Shown here: piece by piece, positions 15,841 through 22,409 of the stretch | Layout: each line of letters opens with the position of its first letter | Numbering within the stretch: the stretch's first letter is position 1 | DNA from: a bacterium | GTDB lineage: Bacteria > Patescibacteria > ABY1 > JAGPKW01 | Assembly: GCA_021780535.1 (NCBI GenBank) | Contig: JAJXYN010000001.1 | Location: 1-23,999 of the forward strand | Direction of reading: 5' to 3' | Length of the DNA: 23,999 nucleotides | Made by a program: the position numbers and the translations under genes | The notes under the pieces: generated by a model | What the model was told of the DNA's origin: nothing | Seen by the model: only the letters and a program-made list of their open reading frames with translations | The model's database searches: none

Positions 15841-16374
15841 ATGGAAAAGAAACAAAAAATAATTCTAATATCATTGCTATCTGTTTTAGTTATTATTATA
15901 TTACTTATAATTTTAAATTTTTTAAAAAATGTTCCCAAGGTTTCTGTCCAAACAACTAAACCAGAACAAAAAAATGAAGAAATTGCTCCAAAACCTATTA
16001 CTCAAATTCAAAATGAAAGGATTCAATTAACTAATACAGCAAGAGGATTTGTTGAGATGTATGGTACTTATACAAATACTAATGATTTTTCAAATATAAA
16101 GGATTTGTATCCTTTTATGACAGATTCTCTTATTAATAAATTTAAAAATATTATATCTGCATATAAAAGAAGTGATAATTATTATTCAAAAACAACGCAA
16201 GTTTTATCTGTGAATTTATTAAGTTATAAAAATGGTGATACAAAAACTACGGCTACTGTGCCTGTTGTAGAGAAGATTGTAGATTCAACATATAAAGAAA
16301 ATATCAACAAGAAAACTTATACAGTTTCTCTTGTAAAAGAAGAAGATAAATGGAAGGTTAATGAAATAAAGTAA
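15841..16374 (+). CDS. membrane-anchored VirB8-like (NTF2-fold) protein, tentative
   Basis: The 177-aa product has a short basic start, one transmembrane helix (about residues 7-28), a Pro/Gln/Lys linker (about 32-58), and an extracytoplasmic domain of about 115 residues. That domain starts with two helices (ARGFVEMYGTY, DSLINKFKNII) and continues with strands (TTQVLSVNLLSYK, TKTTATVPVVEKI, KKTYTVSLVKEEDKWKVNEI). Helices followed by a curved sheet ending in 'W.V..i' is the pattern of NTF2-like domains. VirB8 and TcpC of type IV systems have exactly this build. Its place after virB4 supports a VirB8-equivalent role as scaffold across the membrane. Sequence alone does not prove it. It is followed after 3 bases by the next gene, so the two are likely co-translated. 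Confidence 0.65.
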   Translation: MEKKQKIILISLLSVLVIIILLIILNFLKNVPKVSVQTTKPEQKNEEIAPKPITQIQNERIQLTNTARGFVEMYGTYTNTNDFSNIKDLYPFMTDSLINKFKNIISAYKRSDNYYSKTTQVLSVNLLSYKNGDTKTTATVPVVEKIVDSTYKENINKKTYTVSLVKEEDKWKVNEIK

Positions 16375-16377
16375 TTT

Positions 16378-17472
16378 ATGGCAGAAGATATTGATTCTAA
16401 TATAAATAAAGATAACAATATTTCTAATCTTGGCTCAGAAGAATTACAAGATAGAAGGATACAAGAGGCTACATTTGCTAGAAGTATTAGAAATATTAAG
16501 AATACTGCACAATCATCTGGAGCTTCTTTTTCTGATGAACAAATCAAAAAATCTAAAGATCAGAAGCAGTATATAAATAAACAAAATCCAGAAGCACAAA
16601 CTGGCGGTTTGCAATCAAAAAATATTGGTAAGAAGGCCCCAAAGGGAGTGAGGGGTATAAATATTGTTCAAGATGCAAAAGATGTTTCTAGAGGACTTGA
16701 AAGTACGGGCTCAGCTTTATCAGGGGATTATAAAAAGATGGATGAATCTTTAAAAAAGCAATCTGATATAGATACTGCACAAGGTATTAAAACTGTAGCA
16801 GGTTATACTGGTATAGGTAAACCTATTGTTATGGGTATTGATACTGCTGAACAAATCCCAATTGCTGGTGGAGTAGTAAAATTTGCTGAAAGAAAAATAG
16901 GGAAAACTGCTAATAAAACTCTTAGTTCTGTTGGTAAAATGTCTGGTGCTGGCAAATCTATTGGTGATGTCGCAAAAAATTTAGGTGGTGCTGGCTCTCA
17001 AGGGTTAGGTGGTGAAAAAGCTGCCTATGATCAAAAGCAAAAATCAGAAATACAAACTAGTGGCAGATCTGTTCAGAATATTGAGGGTAAAAGTAAGTTA
17101 GAGTCTGCTGGAGATCAAATGGCTGCGAAAATGGCTATTAACGCTGCAAAAGCTATTCCTGCTGTTAAAGCTGCTTCTATGATTCCTGGCGTTGGTGCAG
17201 CTATGGAGGGAGTTGCTGGTCAGGCTATTGATATGGTTAAGGATAAAGTGAAAAAAAGAATGAAAATGTGGATCATAGGTAGTATTGGCGGTTGTCTTAC
17301 AAATCCTATTACACTGATATTTATCTTTGCTATTGTGATTTTAATTTGTGTAGCTGGCTTTTTTGGTGCTTATAGTGGTGGCCAATCTGCTATTTCTGAT
17401 GCTAATAAACAAGAAGTATGTGCAGGACTTTCTCCTGAAGATATTGCGTCAATGGGTATTAACTGTAATTAA
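16378..17472 (+). CDS. Ala/Gly-rich secretion-operon protein with C-terminal membrane anchor
   Basis: The 364-aa product starts 3 bases after the previous stop. Residues about 1-100 are charged and disordered-looking. Residues about 100-290 are Gly/Ala/Lys-rich amphipathic repeats (GIGKPIVMGIDTAEQIPIAG, KFAERKIGKTANKTLSSVGK, AAKAIPAVKAASMIPGVGAA) resembling the composition of the region after the membrane domain in the VirB6-like protein. One hydrophobic segment (about 308-332, preceded by KKRMKMW) is followed by a short tail with two cysteines. The basic side before the helix suggests that the long N-terminal part is cytoplasmic and the Cys-containing tail outside. It could be an accessory VirB6-like paralogue fragment or a substrate. 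I recognise no family. Confidence 0.7.
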   Translation: MAEDIDSNINKDNNISNLGSEELQDRRIQEATFARSIRNIKNTAQSSGASFSDEQIKKSKDQKQYINKQNPEAQTGGLQSKNIGKKAPKGVRGINIVQDAKDVSRGLESTGSALSGDYKKMDESLKKQSDIDTAQGIKTVAGYTGIGKPIVMGIDTAEQIPIAGGVVKFAERKIGKTANKTLSSVGKMSGAGKSIGDVAKNLGGAGSQGLGGEKAAYDQKQKSEIQTSGRSVQNIEGKSKLESAGDQMAAKMAINAAKAIPAVKAASMIPGVGAAMEGVAGQAIDMVKDKVKKRMKMWIIGSIGGCLTNPITLIFIFAIVILICVAGFFGAYSGGQSAISDANKQEVCAGLSPEDIASMGINCN

Positions 17473-17513
17473 TTAATGAAATTTGATTAAAAATATAAAC
17501 TAAGAATAAATTT

Positions 17514-18887
17514 ATGAAAGAAAAAACAAAACAAATTTTAATGATCATTGGTTTTATTTTGATTGTTGCTATTGTAGCTGTGCTTATATGGTTTTTATTT
17601 TTCAAATCTATTAATAATCAAAATCAAAATTCAAATACTAACCAGAATTCAAATACTAACCAAAATAATACTGGGAAATTAACACCTTCTGGTAATAATA
17701 CTAATAGTGGTGTGCCTATAAATACTGGCACTGATACTACAGGCAATAATACTACTGGTTTAACACCGGATCAGATTAAAAATATTATAAATAAAAATAA
17801 TGGACAAGATTTAAATAATATTGGCAATAATACAGGTACTGTTACTGGAGGTAAAATAACTGATGTACCACAAAAAGAGGGCGATGTTGCTAACGGAGGA
17901 AACGTATACACAAATACAATAACTAATTATCCAACATTAAATTCTACAGTTTCTGGGAAAAATCTTATTACTTTTAATACTAACGATGGTGGCTTTTATA
18001 AAATAGATCCCACAACTGGGATTTCTAGTCTTTTAACACAAGATAAATTTAAAGGAGCTAGCAATATAACATGGTCTCCATTGTCTGATAAGGCTATTAT
18101 AGAATTTCCTGATGGAAGTAATGTAACTTATGATTTTAATAAAGATAAACAATATACATTACCTAAAGATTGGTATGATTTTTCTTTTCAAAAAGATGGT
18201 GAAAAAATTGCTTTTATGATAGATAGTAATAATTATAAAGATAGATGGTTATCTGTATCTAGTCCTGATGGCTCTAATTTTTCTGCTATAGAACCTCTTG
18301 GTGATAATGCGGATAAAGTAACTGTTGCATATTCTCCTAACGAGCAAATGATTGCAATGTCTAGAACTGGTGAACCTATTGGAGGATTAATGCAACAAGT
18401 GTTGCTGATTGGGTTAAATAATGAAAATTTTAAAGCTTTAGAAGTTGAAGGAAGAGGTTTTCATCCTATTTGGTCTCCTGCTGGTGATAAAGTTGTTTAT
18501 GATGCTTTTAATGCAGATACATCTTATAATCCTAATTTATGGGTTGTTAATGCAAAACCTGATACTATAGGTACTTATAGTAGAAACTTGGGTATTGCTA
18601 CATGGGTTTCAAAATGTGGATTTGATTCTACTGGGCAATATTTATATTGTGGTGTGCCTAGACCAGACGGCCTTCCTACTGGATTTGGATTATTGCCAGA
18701 AACGGTAAATGATGGTAGTTTTTATGATGATATTTACAAGATAAATATATATTCTGGATATTCTGAATTGATAGCTAAACCTATTCCTGATGTTTCTATA
18801 GAAAGTTTGTATGTTTCTAGTGATAATTCCTTACTTTATTATAAAGATAGAAAAACTGGATATGTTTATAGCATGAAATTGAAATAA
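17514..18887 (+). CDS. membrane-anchored TolB-like beta-propeller protein
   Basis: The 457-aa product has one N-terminal transmembrane helix (about residues 7-29), an Asn/Gln/Thr-rich linker with a tandem NQNSNT repeat (about 33-95), and a C-terminal propeller (about 130-457). Propeller blades show the PD40/TolB signature 'WSP.gdki': ITWSPLSDKAII, FSFQKDGEKIAFM, VAYSPNEQMIAMS, FHPIWSPAGDKVVYDA, KCGFDSTGQYLYC. The domain is outside the cytoplasm and probably binds proteins; TolB-like propellers serve as periplasmic docking modules. It begins 41 bases after the previous gene and closes the operon, so it may be a surface part of the secretion apparatus, but co-transcription is inferred from spacing only. 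Confidence 0.8.
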   Translation: MKEKTKQILMIIGFILIVAIVAVLIWFLFFKSINNQNQNSNTNQNSNTNQNNTGKLTPSGNNTNSGVPINTGTDTTGNNTTGLTPDQIKNIINKNNGQDLNNIGNNTGTVTGGKITDVPQKEGDVANGGNVYTNTITNYPTLNSTVSGKNLITFNTNDGGFYKIDPTTGISSLLTQDKFKGASNITWSPLSDKAIIEFPDGSNVTYDFNKDKQYTLPKDWYDFSFQKDGEKIAFMIDSNNYKDRWLSVSSPDGSNFSAIEPLGDNADKVTVAYSPNEQMIAMSRTGEPIGGLMQQVLLIGLNNENFKALEVEGRGFHPIWSPAGDKVVYDAFNADTSYNPNLWVVNAKPDTIGTYSRNLGIATWVSKCGFDSTGQYLYCGVPRPDGLPTGFGLLPETVNDGSFYDDIYKINIYSGYSELIAKPIPDVSIESLYVSSDNSLLYYKDRKTGYVYSMKLK

Positions 18888-18904
18888 ATTAATAACTTTA
18901 TTTT

Positions 18905-18935
18905 GGGCGCAAAATCTTGCGCCCGTATGAAGTAA
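18905..18935 (+). repeat. REP-like hairpin plus GTATGAARTAA tail, copy 2
   Basis: GGGCGCAA (18905-18912) and TTGCGCCC (18917-18924) form a perfect 8-bp GC-rich stem with loop AATC, followed by GTATGAAGTAA. Compare 13731-13762. It has no T run, so it is a poor intrinsic terminator, yet it is the only hairpin behind the propeller gene and may protect the 3' end of the operon message. Confidence 0.6.
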
Positions 18936-18937
18936 TA

Positions 18938-18966
18938 TTGACTAAACTAATCTTTTTATATATAAT
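18938..18966 (+). promoter_or_regulatory. promoter of tRNA-Leu
   Basis: TTGACT (18938-18943), 17-bp spacer, TATAAT (18961-18966): the best -35/-10 pair in the window, 18 bases before the mature tRNA 5' end. Confidence 0.8.
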
Positions 18967-18984
18967 TTCTTTTATATTTTATAT

Positions 18985-19067
18985 GCCGAGGTGGTGAAAT
19001 GGTAGACACGCAAGACTTAAAATCTTGTTCTGGCAACAGAGTGCGGGTTCAAGCCCCGCCCCCGGCA
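18985..19067 (+). tRNA. tRNA-Leu (anticodon UAA)
   Basis: A class II tRNA of 83 nt. Anticodon stem CAAGA/TCTTG encloses loop CTTAAAA with TAA at 19018-19020. The long variable arm has a TCTG/CAGA stem. T arm GCGGG-TTCAAGC-CCCGC is intact, and discriminator A is at 19067. The acceptor stem pairs except for an A-C mismatch at pair 5-68 (18989 with 19062). CCA is not encoded; the sequence after the discriminator is CCG. The downstream hairpin at 19149-19178 is its likely terminator. UAA reads the UUA codon, by far the most used Leu codon here. Confidence 0.95.
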
Positions 19068-19137
19068 CCGCATTTTCTTAATGAGTGAAGCGAATTTAGA
19101 AAATAGGAAGTCCTATCCTAAGGACACCAGTCATTTT

Positions 19138-19213
19138 TATACACAATCAAAAAAATCTCATTTGCTTGAGATTTTTTTGTTTTTTTAATATGAAATTAGT
19201 AATAAAATTAATT
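19138..19213 (+). repeat. dispersed ~76-bp repeat, copy B (behind tRNA-Leu)
   Basis: Ungapped partner of 2620-2695. Most differences fall in the hairpin loop, after the T run or in the tail, and the stem is unchanged. The repeat ends just inside the -35 of the promoter at 19212-19239. Between the tRNA and this repeat (19070-19137) there is only a small ATAGGA/TCCTAT hairpin (19103-19116). Confidence 0.8.
19149..19186 (+). terminator. terminator behind tRNA-Leu
   Basis: Perfect 12-bp stem (19149-19160 with 19167-19178), 6-nt loop TTTGCT, then a further run of Ts interrupted by one G. Part of the dispersed repeat. Confidence 0.8.
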
Positions 19214-19239
19214 GGACATAACTTGAAATTTTGTATACT
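19212..19239 (+). promoter_or_regulatory. promoter of the lamin-tail protein gene
   Basis: TTGGAC (19212-19217), 16-bp spacer, TATACT (19234-19239). It lies 42 bases before the ATG at 19282 and overlaps the in-frame TTG at 19231, which argues against that TTG as the start. Confidence 0.55.
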
Positions 19240-19281
19240 AAAATAGATAAATTTAAAAACTTAAATTTTAAATTAAAAACT

Positions 19282-21093
19282 ATGAAGATTCTTATATCGT
19301 TTTTATTATTTGTCTTATTTTTAATTTCTTTTCGTTTCTCTTTTGCTTCTGATCATATTATTATTTCTCAATTTCAAGTTTCTGGCGTTTCTGCTACTGA
19401 TGAATTTATTGAATTATATAATCCAACAAATAAAGATATTGATTTATTTGATTATAAAATACAAAAAAGAAGTAGTTCTGGAGCATCTTATAATATAATT
19501 TCTTCTATTCCTGAAAAATCTATTATAAAAGCTTTTTCTTATTTTTTGATTGCTCATCAAAATTTTTCTCTTAAATCTTATATTGTGCCAGATTTGACAT
19601 ATTCTACATATTCTATAGCTAACGATAATTCTATTGTTATATATAATGCTGATTCTGATATGGTTGATGTTGTTGGCTATGGTAATTGTGTTGTTTTTGA
19701 AGGTTCTTGTATTGCAAATTTAAGTTCTGGGCAATCTTTTATTAGAACTAATGATTATAATAATTATGGTATTGGTTATGGATATGGTTTAAATAATTCT
19801 TTTAATTATCTTTGTAGTGATTTTGATTTGAATGATAATAAAAAAGACTTCTTTGTTTTGGATAAATCTAGTCCTAGAAATTCTTCTTTTAAAAATGAAT
19901 GTAAATATATTCCGAGTATTACTCAAATTGATTTTAACAATATAAATAATAATTCAAATAATCAAAGTAGTGCTGTATCCACACAAAGTAATAATACACC
20001 ACCACAAAGTGTTTCAAATAATAGTTTTGAAAATATTTTTATTAAAGAAAATTTAAAAAATTATAATAATGCGATACAGCAGAATAATATTAACGATATT
20101 AAAGACGTTCTATTAAAAAATAATGACGTACAAAATGATAATGTAGTGGTAGAACAACCCATTCTGCCTATATTACAAAACAAAACACCAACACAAAATA
20201 AAATTATTCAACCTATGCAACAAAATAATATTGTTGATATTTCTGATATACAAAATCTTAATATTGGTGATACGATTTCTTTATATGGTACTGTTATTTC
20301 TGTGCCAGGAGAATTTTCTGATAAGTATTTTTATTTAAATGGTGCACAGGTTTATAATTCTAGTGGAAATTTTCCTAAATTAATTGTTGGAGATAAAATT
20401 TTTGTTTCTGGGATTATTTCTTCAAATTATGGAGAAAAAAGAATTAAAATTAAAAATTTAAATGATATAAAAATTATTTCAAAAAATAATAAAATAGAAT
20501 CATTGGATTTAATTAATTCTGAGGAAGAAATAAATAATTTAATTGCAAATTTTGTTTTTATTTCTGGTGTTATTTCAAGAAAAAATGCTAATAAAGTTTA
20601 TATATTAAATGATGATATTGAAACAGAGATTTATTTTAATGAAAAATTAAAAGAAGTATATAAAATTTTAAAACTAGGAGATAATGTTAAAATTTTTGGT
20701 GTATTAAATAAGAGGAATGATTCGTATAGGATTATCCCTAGAAATGATAAGGATGTTGAAATTATAAAAGAAAATATTATTCCTGAGGATAGTAATAACG
20801 TTCAGGCTGCAGGTATTGTAGATAGTAATAAAATGACACAAAATGTTGTATCTGCACAAAAAATTATATCCACGCCAAATGCTATTTCTGTTGAAAAAAA
20901 TAATAAATCTTTAAAATCTTATTCTGTAAAAAATAATAATTATAGTAAGCCATATTTTAAATATGTTGTTTTGACTATTATTTTTATGATTGTTTTTATT
21001 GGATTTGTTTATTTTTATAAAGTGGGTATTTTATTGAAAATTAAAATGTTTTTTAAGATTTTGGCGAATAAATTTATTAATAGTGGTCGTTAA
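19282..21093 (+). CDS. exported lamin-tail-domain protein with OB-fold-like repeats and C-terminal TM
   Basis: Read from ATG 19282 the product is 603 aa with a clean signal peptide (residues 1-22, ending FSFA). An in-frame TTG 51 bases upstream would put a charged leader before it and is rejected. Residues about 25-160 are a lamin-tail domain (IIISQFQVSG, ATDEFIELYNPTNKDIDLFDY, NDNSIVIYNADSDMVDVVGY). A Gln/Asn-rich linker (about 205-315) follows. Residues about 318-395 and 414-495 look like two OB-fold-type beta-barrels (LNIGDTISLYGTVISVPGEF, VGDKIFVSGII; FVFISGVISRKN, LGDNVKIFGVL), a pairing often seen beside LTDs in secreted nucleases and surface proteins. Residues 562-580 are a TM helix with a basic tail, so the protein is anchored with its bulk outside. 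No nuclease motif is visible. Binding of extracellular DNA or carbohydrate is a guess. Confidence 0.85.
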   Translation: MKILISFLLFVLFLISFRFSFASDHIIISQFQVSGVSATDEFIELYNPTNKDIDLFDYKIQKRSSSGASYNIISSIPEKSIIKAFSYFLIAHQNFSLKSYIVPDLTYSTYSIANDNSIVIYNADSDMVDVVGYGNCVVFEGSCIANLSSGQSFIRTNDYNNYGIGYGYGLNNSFNYLCSDFDLNDNKKDFFVLDKSSPRNSSFKNECKYIPSITQIDFNNINNNSNNQSSAVSTQSNNTPPQSVSNNSFENIFIKENLKNYNNAIQQNNINDIKDVLLKNNDVQNDNVVVEQPILPILQNKTPTQNKIIQPMQQNNIVDISDIQNLNIGDTISLYGTVISVPGEFSDKYFYLNGAQVYNSSGNFPKLIVGDKIFVSGIISSNYGEKRIKIKNLNDIKIISKNNKIESLDLINSEEEINNLIANFVFISGVISRKNANKVYILNDDIETEIYFNEKLKEVYKILKLGDNVKIFGVLNKRNDSYRIIPRNDKDVEIIKENIIPEDSNNVQAAGIVDSNKMTQNVVSAQKIISTPNAISVEKNNKSLKSYSVKNNNYSKPYFKYVVLTIIFMIVFIGFVYFYKVGILLKIKMFFKILANKFINSGR

Positions 21094-21102
21094 ATAAAAT
21101 AG

Positions 21103-21123
21103 CTCGCTTTCGCGAGTATTTTT
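21103..21123 (+). terminator. bidirectional terminator between the LTD gene and tRNA-Asp
   Basis: CTCGC (21103-21107) and GCGAG (21112-21116) close the 4-nt loop TTTC, followed by TATTTTT. On the minus strand the hairpin is followed by TATTTTATTT, so it can also end the convergent tRNA-Asp transcript. Confidence 0.7.
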
Positions 21124-21175
21124 ATTGTTATTGTTGTGATTTTAGCCGCTGTAGTCTCGCTATAGCGAGCGAAGG

Positions 21176-21249
21176 CGGTCCCTACGGGACTCGAACCCGT
21201 GGTCTCCTCCGTGACAGGGAGGCGTGTTAACCAGCTACACCAAGGAACC
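21176..21249 (-). tRNA. tRNA-Asp (anticodon GUC)
   Basis: On the minus strand the 74-nt gene begins GGTTCCTTGGTGTAGCTGGT. Acceptor GGTTCCT/AGGGACC pairs fully (one G-U). Anticodon stem CCTCC/GGAGG holds loop CTGTCAC with GTC (21213-21215). T arm ACGGG-TTCGAGT-CCCGT is intact. Discriminator G (21176) is right for Asp. CCA is not encoded. It is the only clear minus-strand gene in the window. A 14-bp perfect palindrome CTCGCTATAGCGAG (21156-21169) lies just behind its 3' end. Confidence 0.96.
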
Positions 21250-21268
21250 TTAAATTTGGAATACAAAT

Positions 21269-21297
21269 AGAATATCATAAAATTTTTAATATTTCAA
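21269..21297 (-). promoter_or_regulatory. promoter of tRNA-Asp
   Basis: On the minus strand: TTGAAA (21297-21292), 17-bp spacer, TATTCT (21274-21269) with an upstream TG in extended -10 position. It is 19 bases from the tRNA 5' end. It faces away from the promoter at 21313. Confidence 0.7.
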
Positions 21298-21312
21298 GCT
21301 TTTTTTGATTTG

Positions 21313-21321
21313 TGCTATAAT
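21313..21321 (+). promoter_or_regulatory. extended -10 promoter of the structured leader / rsmE operon
   Basis: TGCTATAAT is a perfect extended -10. The expected start point, about 7 bases downstream (near 21328), falls right at the first structured base of the leader described next. The -35 side (TTCAAG, 21293-21298) is weak and overlaps the divergent tRNA-Asp -35. Confidence 0.65.
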
Positions 21322-21331
21322 TTAATCATTA

Positions 21332-21412
21332 AGTGCTTCTATTCATGATTTGCTAAAAATTTAGCTCCTGAGTGATTTTTTGATCTTCATTTCAAAAAAT
21401 AATGAAGTACTA
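21332..21412 (+). promoter_or_regulatory. structured 5' leader RNA candidate upstream of the rsmE operon
   Basis: Four complementary pairs fall in 81 bases. P1: AGTGCTTC (21332-21339) with GAAGTACT (21405-21412), 8 bp with one G-U. P2: GCTAAA/TTTAGC (21352-21357 with 21360-21365). P3: ATTTTTTGA/TCAAAAAAT (21375-21383 with 21392-21400), 9 bp perfect. P3': CTTCATT/AATGAAG (21385-21391 with 21401-21407), 7 bp perfect, which excludes P3 and P1. P1, P2 and P3 together make a three-way junction. ATTTAGCT of P2 recurs at 21431-21438, near the start codon. It matches no riboswitch class that I can recall. The structure is read by eye, without energy calculation. Confidence 0.5.
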
Positions 21413-21446
21413 AAAACACCACTAATCAATATTTAGCTTTTTAAAT

Positions 21447-21629
21447 ATGAAACGTTTTGTTGATCTAAAACCGAAAAAAGAAAGTAAGATTAATTTTAAT
21501 ATAAATATAAATTGGGAGAGATTGTTAAAGGTGACAATAAGGGTTTTTTTGTTGGTTCTTGTTATATTTATAATTCTTTATATTAAATATAGATTTGATC
21601 TTAATGCTAATTATGTAAAGAATTTTTAA
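21447..21629 (+). CDS. small single-pass membrane protein
   Basis: The 60-aa product has a basic N-terminal half (MKRFVDLKPKKESK, cytoplasmic by the positive-inside rule), one transmembrane helix (about residues 30-47, VTIRVFLLVLVIFIILYI) and a short outer tail. Its stop overlaps the rsmE start by one base (TAATG), a sign of coupled translation. It is the first gene behind the structured leader. No family is recognised; genes this small with a good start, a TM and a coupled neighbour are usually real. Confidence 0.7.
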   Translation: MKRFVDLKPKKESKINFNININWERLLKVTIRVFLLVLVIFIILYIKYRFDLNANYVKNF

Positions 21630-22324
21630 TGAAAAAAATTCATAGATTTTTTTATGATTTTAAGATTGTTGATAATGTTATAAATATTAATGATCTTGAG
21701 ATTGTGAATCAAATAAAAAATGTTTTAAAATTAAAAATAAGTGAAAAACTTATTTTGTTTTTTGATAATAAAGAGGTTCTTTGTTCTGTTGATTCTATTA
21801 ATAAAAAATTTATTAATTGTAATGTTTTAAAGGAAAATAATAAATCTATATTATCTGAAAATAATATTATTTTATATTGTGCTATTTTAAAAAAAAATAA
21901 TTTTGAATTGATTGTACAAAAAGCTTCTGAAATTGGAATTTCTAAGATTGTACCTATTATTACAGAGAGAACAATAAAAACTAATTTGAATTTTGATAGA
22001 TTAAATAAGATAGCTAAAGAAGCTTGTGAACAAGCAGAGAGAAGTAATGTTATTGTTGTTTCTGATGTAATGAAATTTAAAGATTGCTTAAATATTAATA
22101 GTGATTTAAACTTTCTATTTGATTTTTCTGGTGATGAATTTAATAATTTTAAAATTAATAAAAAAAATAAATCAGTTTCTTTATTTATTGGTCCTGAGGG
22201 AGGGTTTACTGATAATGAAGTTAAATTGGCTAAAAACAATGATTTTATTATTGCGAGACTTGGTAAAAATGTTTTAAGAGGAGAAACGGCGGCGATAATA
22301 GCTAGTTATTTATTAGTTAATTAA
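21629..22324 (+). CDS. rsmE: 16S rRNA (uracil(1498)-N(3))-methyltransferase RsmE
   Basis: The 231-aa product is a complete SPOUT-class methyltransferase. It uses S-adenosylmethionine to methylate N3 of U1498 in helix 44 of 16S rRNA in the assembled small subunit. The N-terminal PUA-like domain (about 1-70) begins MKKIHRFF. The family signatures are VQKASEIGISKIVPI (96-110), EACEQAERS (131-139), the SAM-binding knot segment LFIGPEGGFT (185-194) and LGKNVLRGETAA (211-222). The length is normal for the family. It overlaps the preceding 60-aa gene by one base, and so shares the promoter at 21313 and the leader. Confidence 0.95.
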   Translation: MKKIHRFFYDFKIVDNVININDLEIVNQIKNVLKLKISEKLILFFDNKEVLCSVDSINKKFINCNVLKENNKSILSENNIILYCAILKKNNFELIVQKASEIGISKIVPIITERTIKTNLNFDRLNKIAKEACEQAERSNVIVVSDVMKFKDCLNINSDLNFLFDFSGDEFNNFKINKKNKSVSLFIGPEGGFTDNEVKLAKNNDFIIARLGKNVLRGETAAIIASYLLVN

Positions 22325-22409
22325 GTTAGCTGATATGAATAAAAAATTAATAATAATATTTTCTTTTCATGGTATTCCGCTCAATTAAGATATCGTAAGA
22401 GCTTCATAA

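Noticed and set aside
7315..18887. Integrative conjugative element or plasmid
   Set aside because: No relaxase, coupling protein, integrase, replication gene or att-like direct repeats are seen, and housekeeping genes lie on both sides with the same base composition.
19231..19281. TTG start 17 codons upstream of the LTD gene start
   Set aside because: It would overlap the predicted -10 and add a charged leader in front of an otherwise ideal signal peptide.
21090..21278. 62-aa minus-strand frame
   Set aside because: It runs through the complete tRNA-Asp gene; translated tRNA sequence commonly gives such frames.
21332..21412. Known riboswitch or hammerhead ribozyme
   Set aside because: The conserved cores of purine riboswitches or of hammerhead (CUGANGA and GAAA) are not present; CTGAGTGA is only superficially similar.
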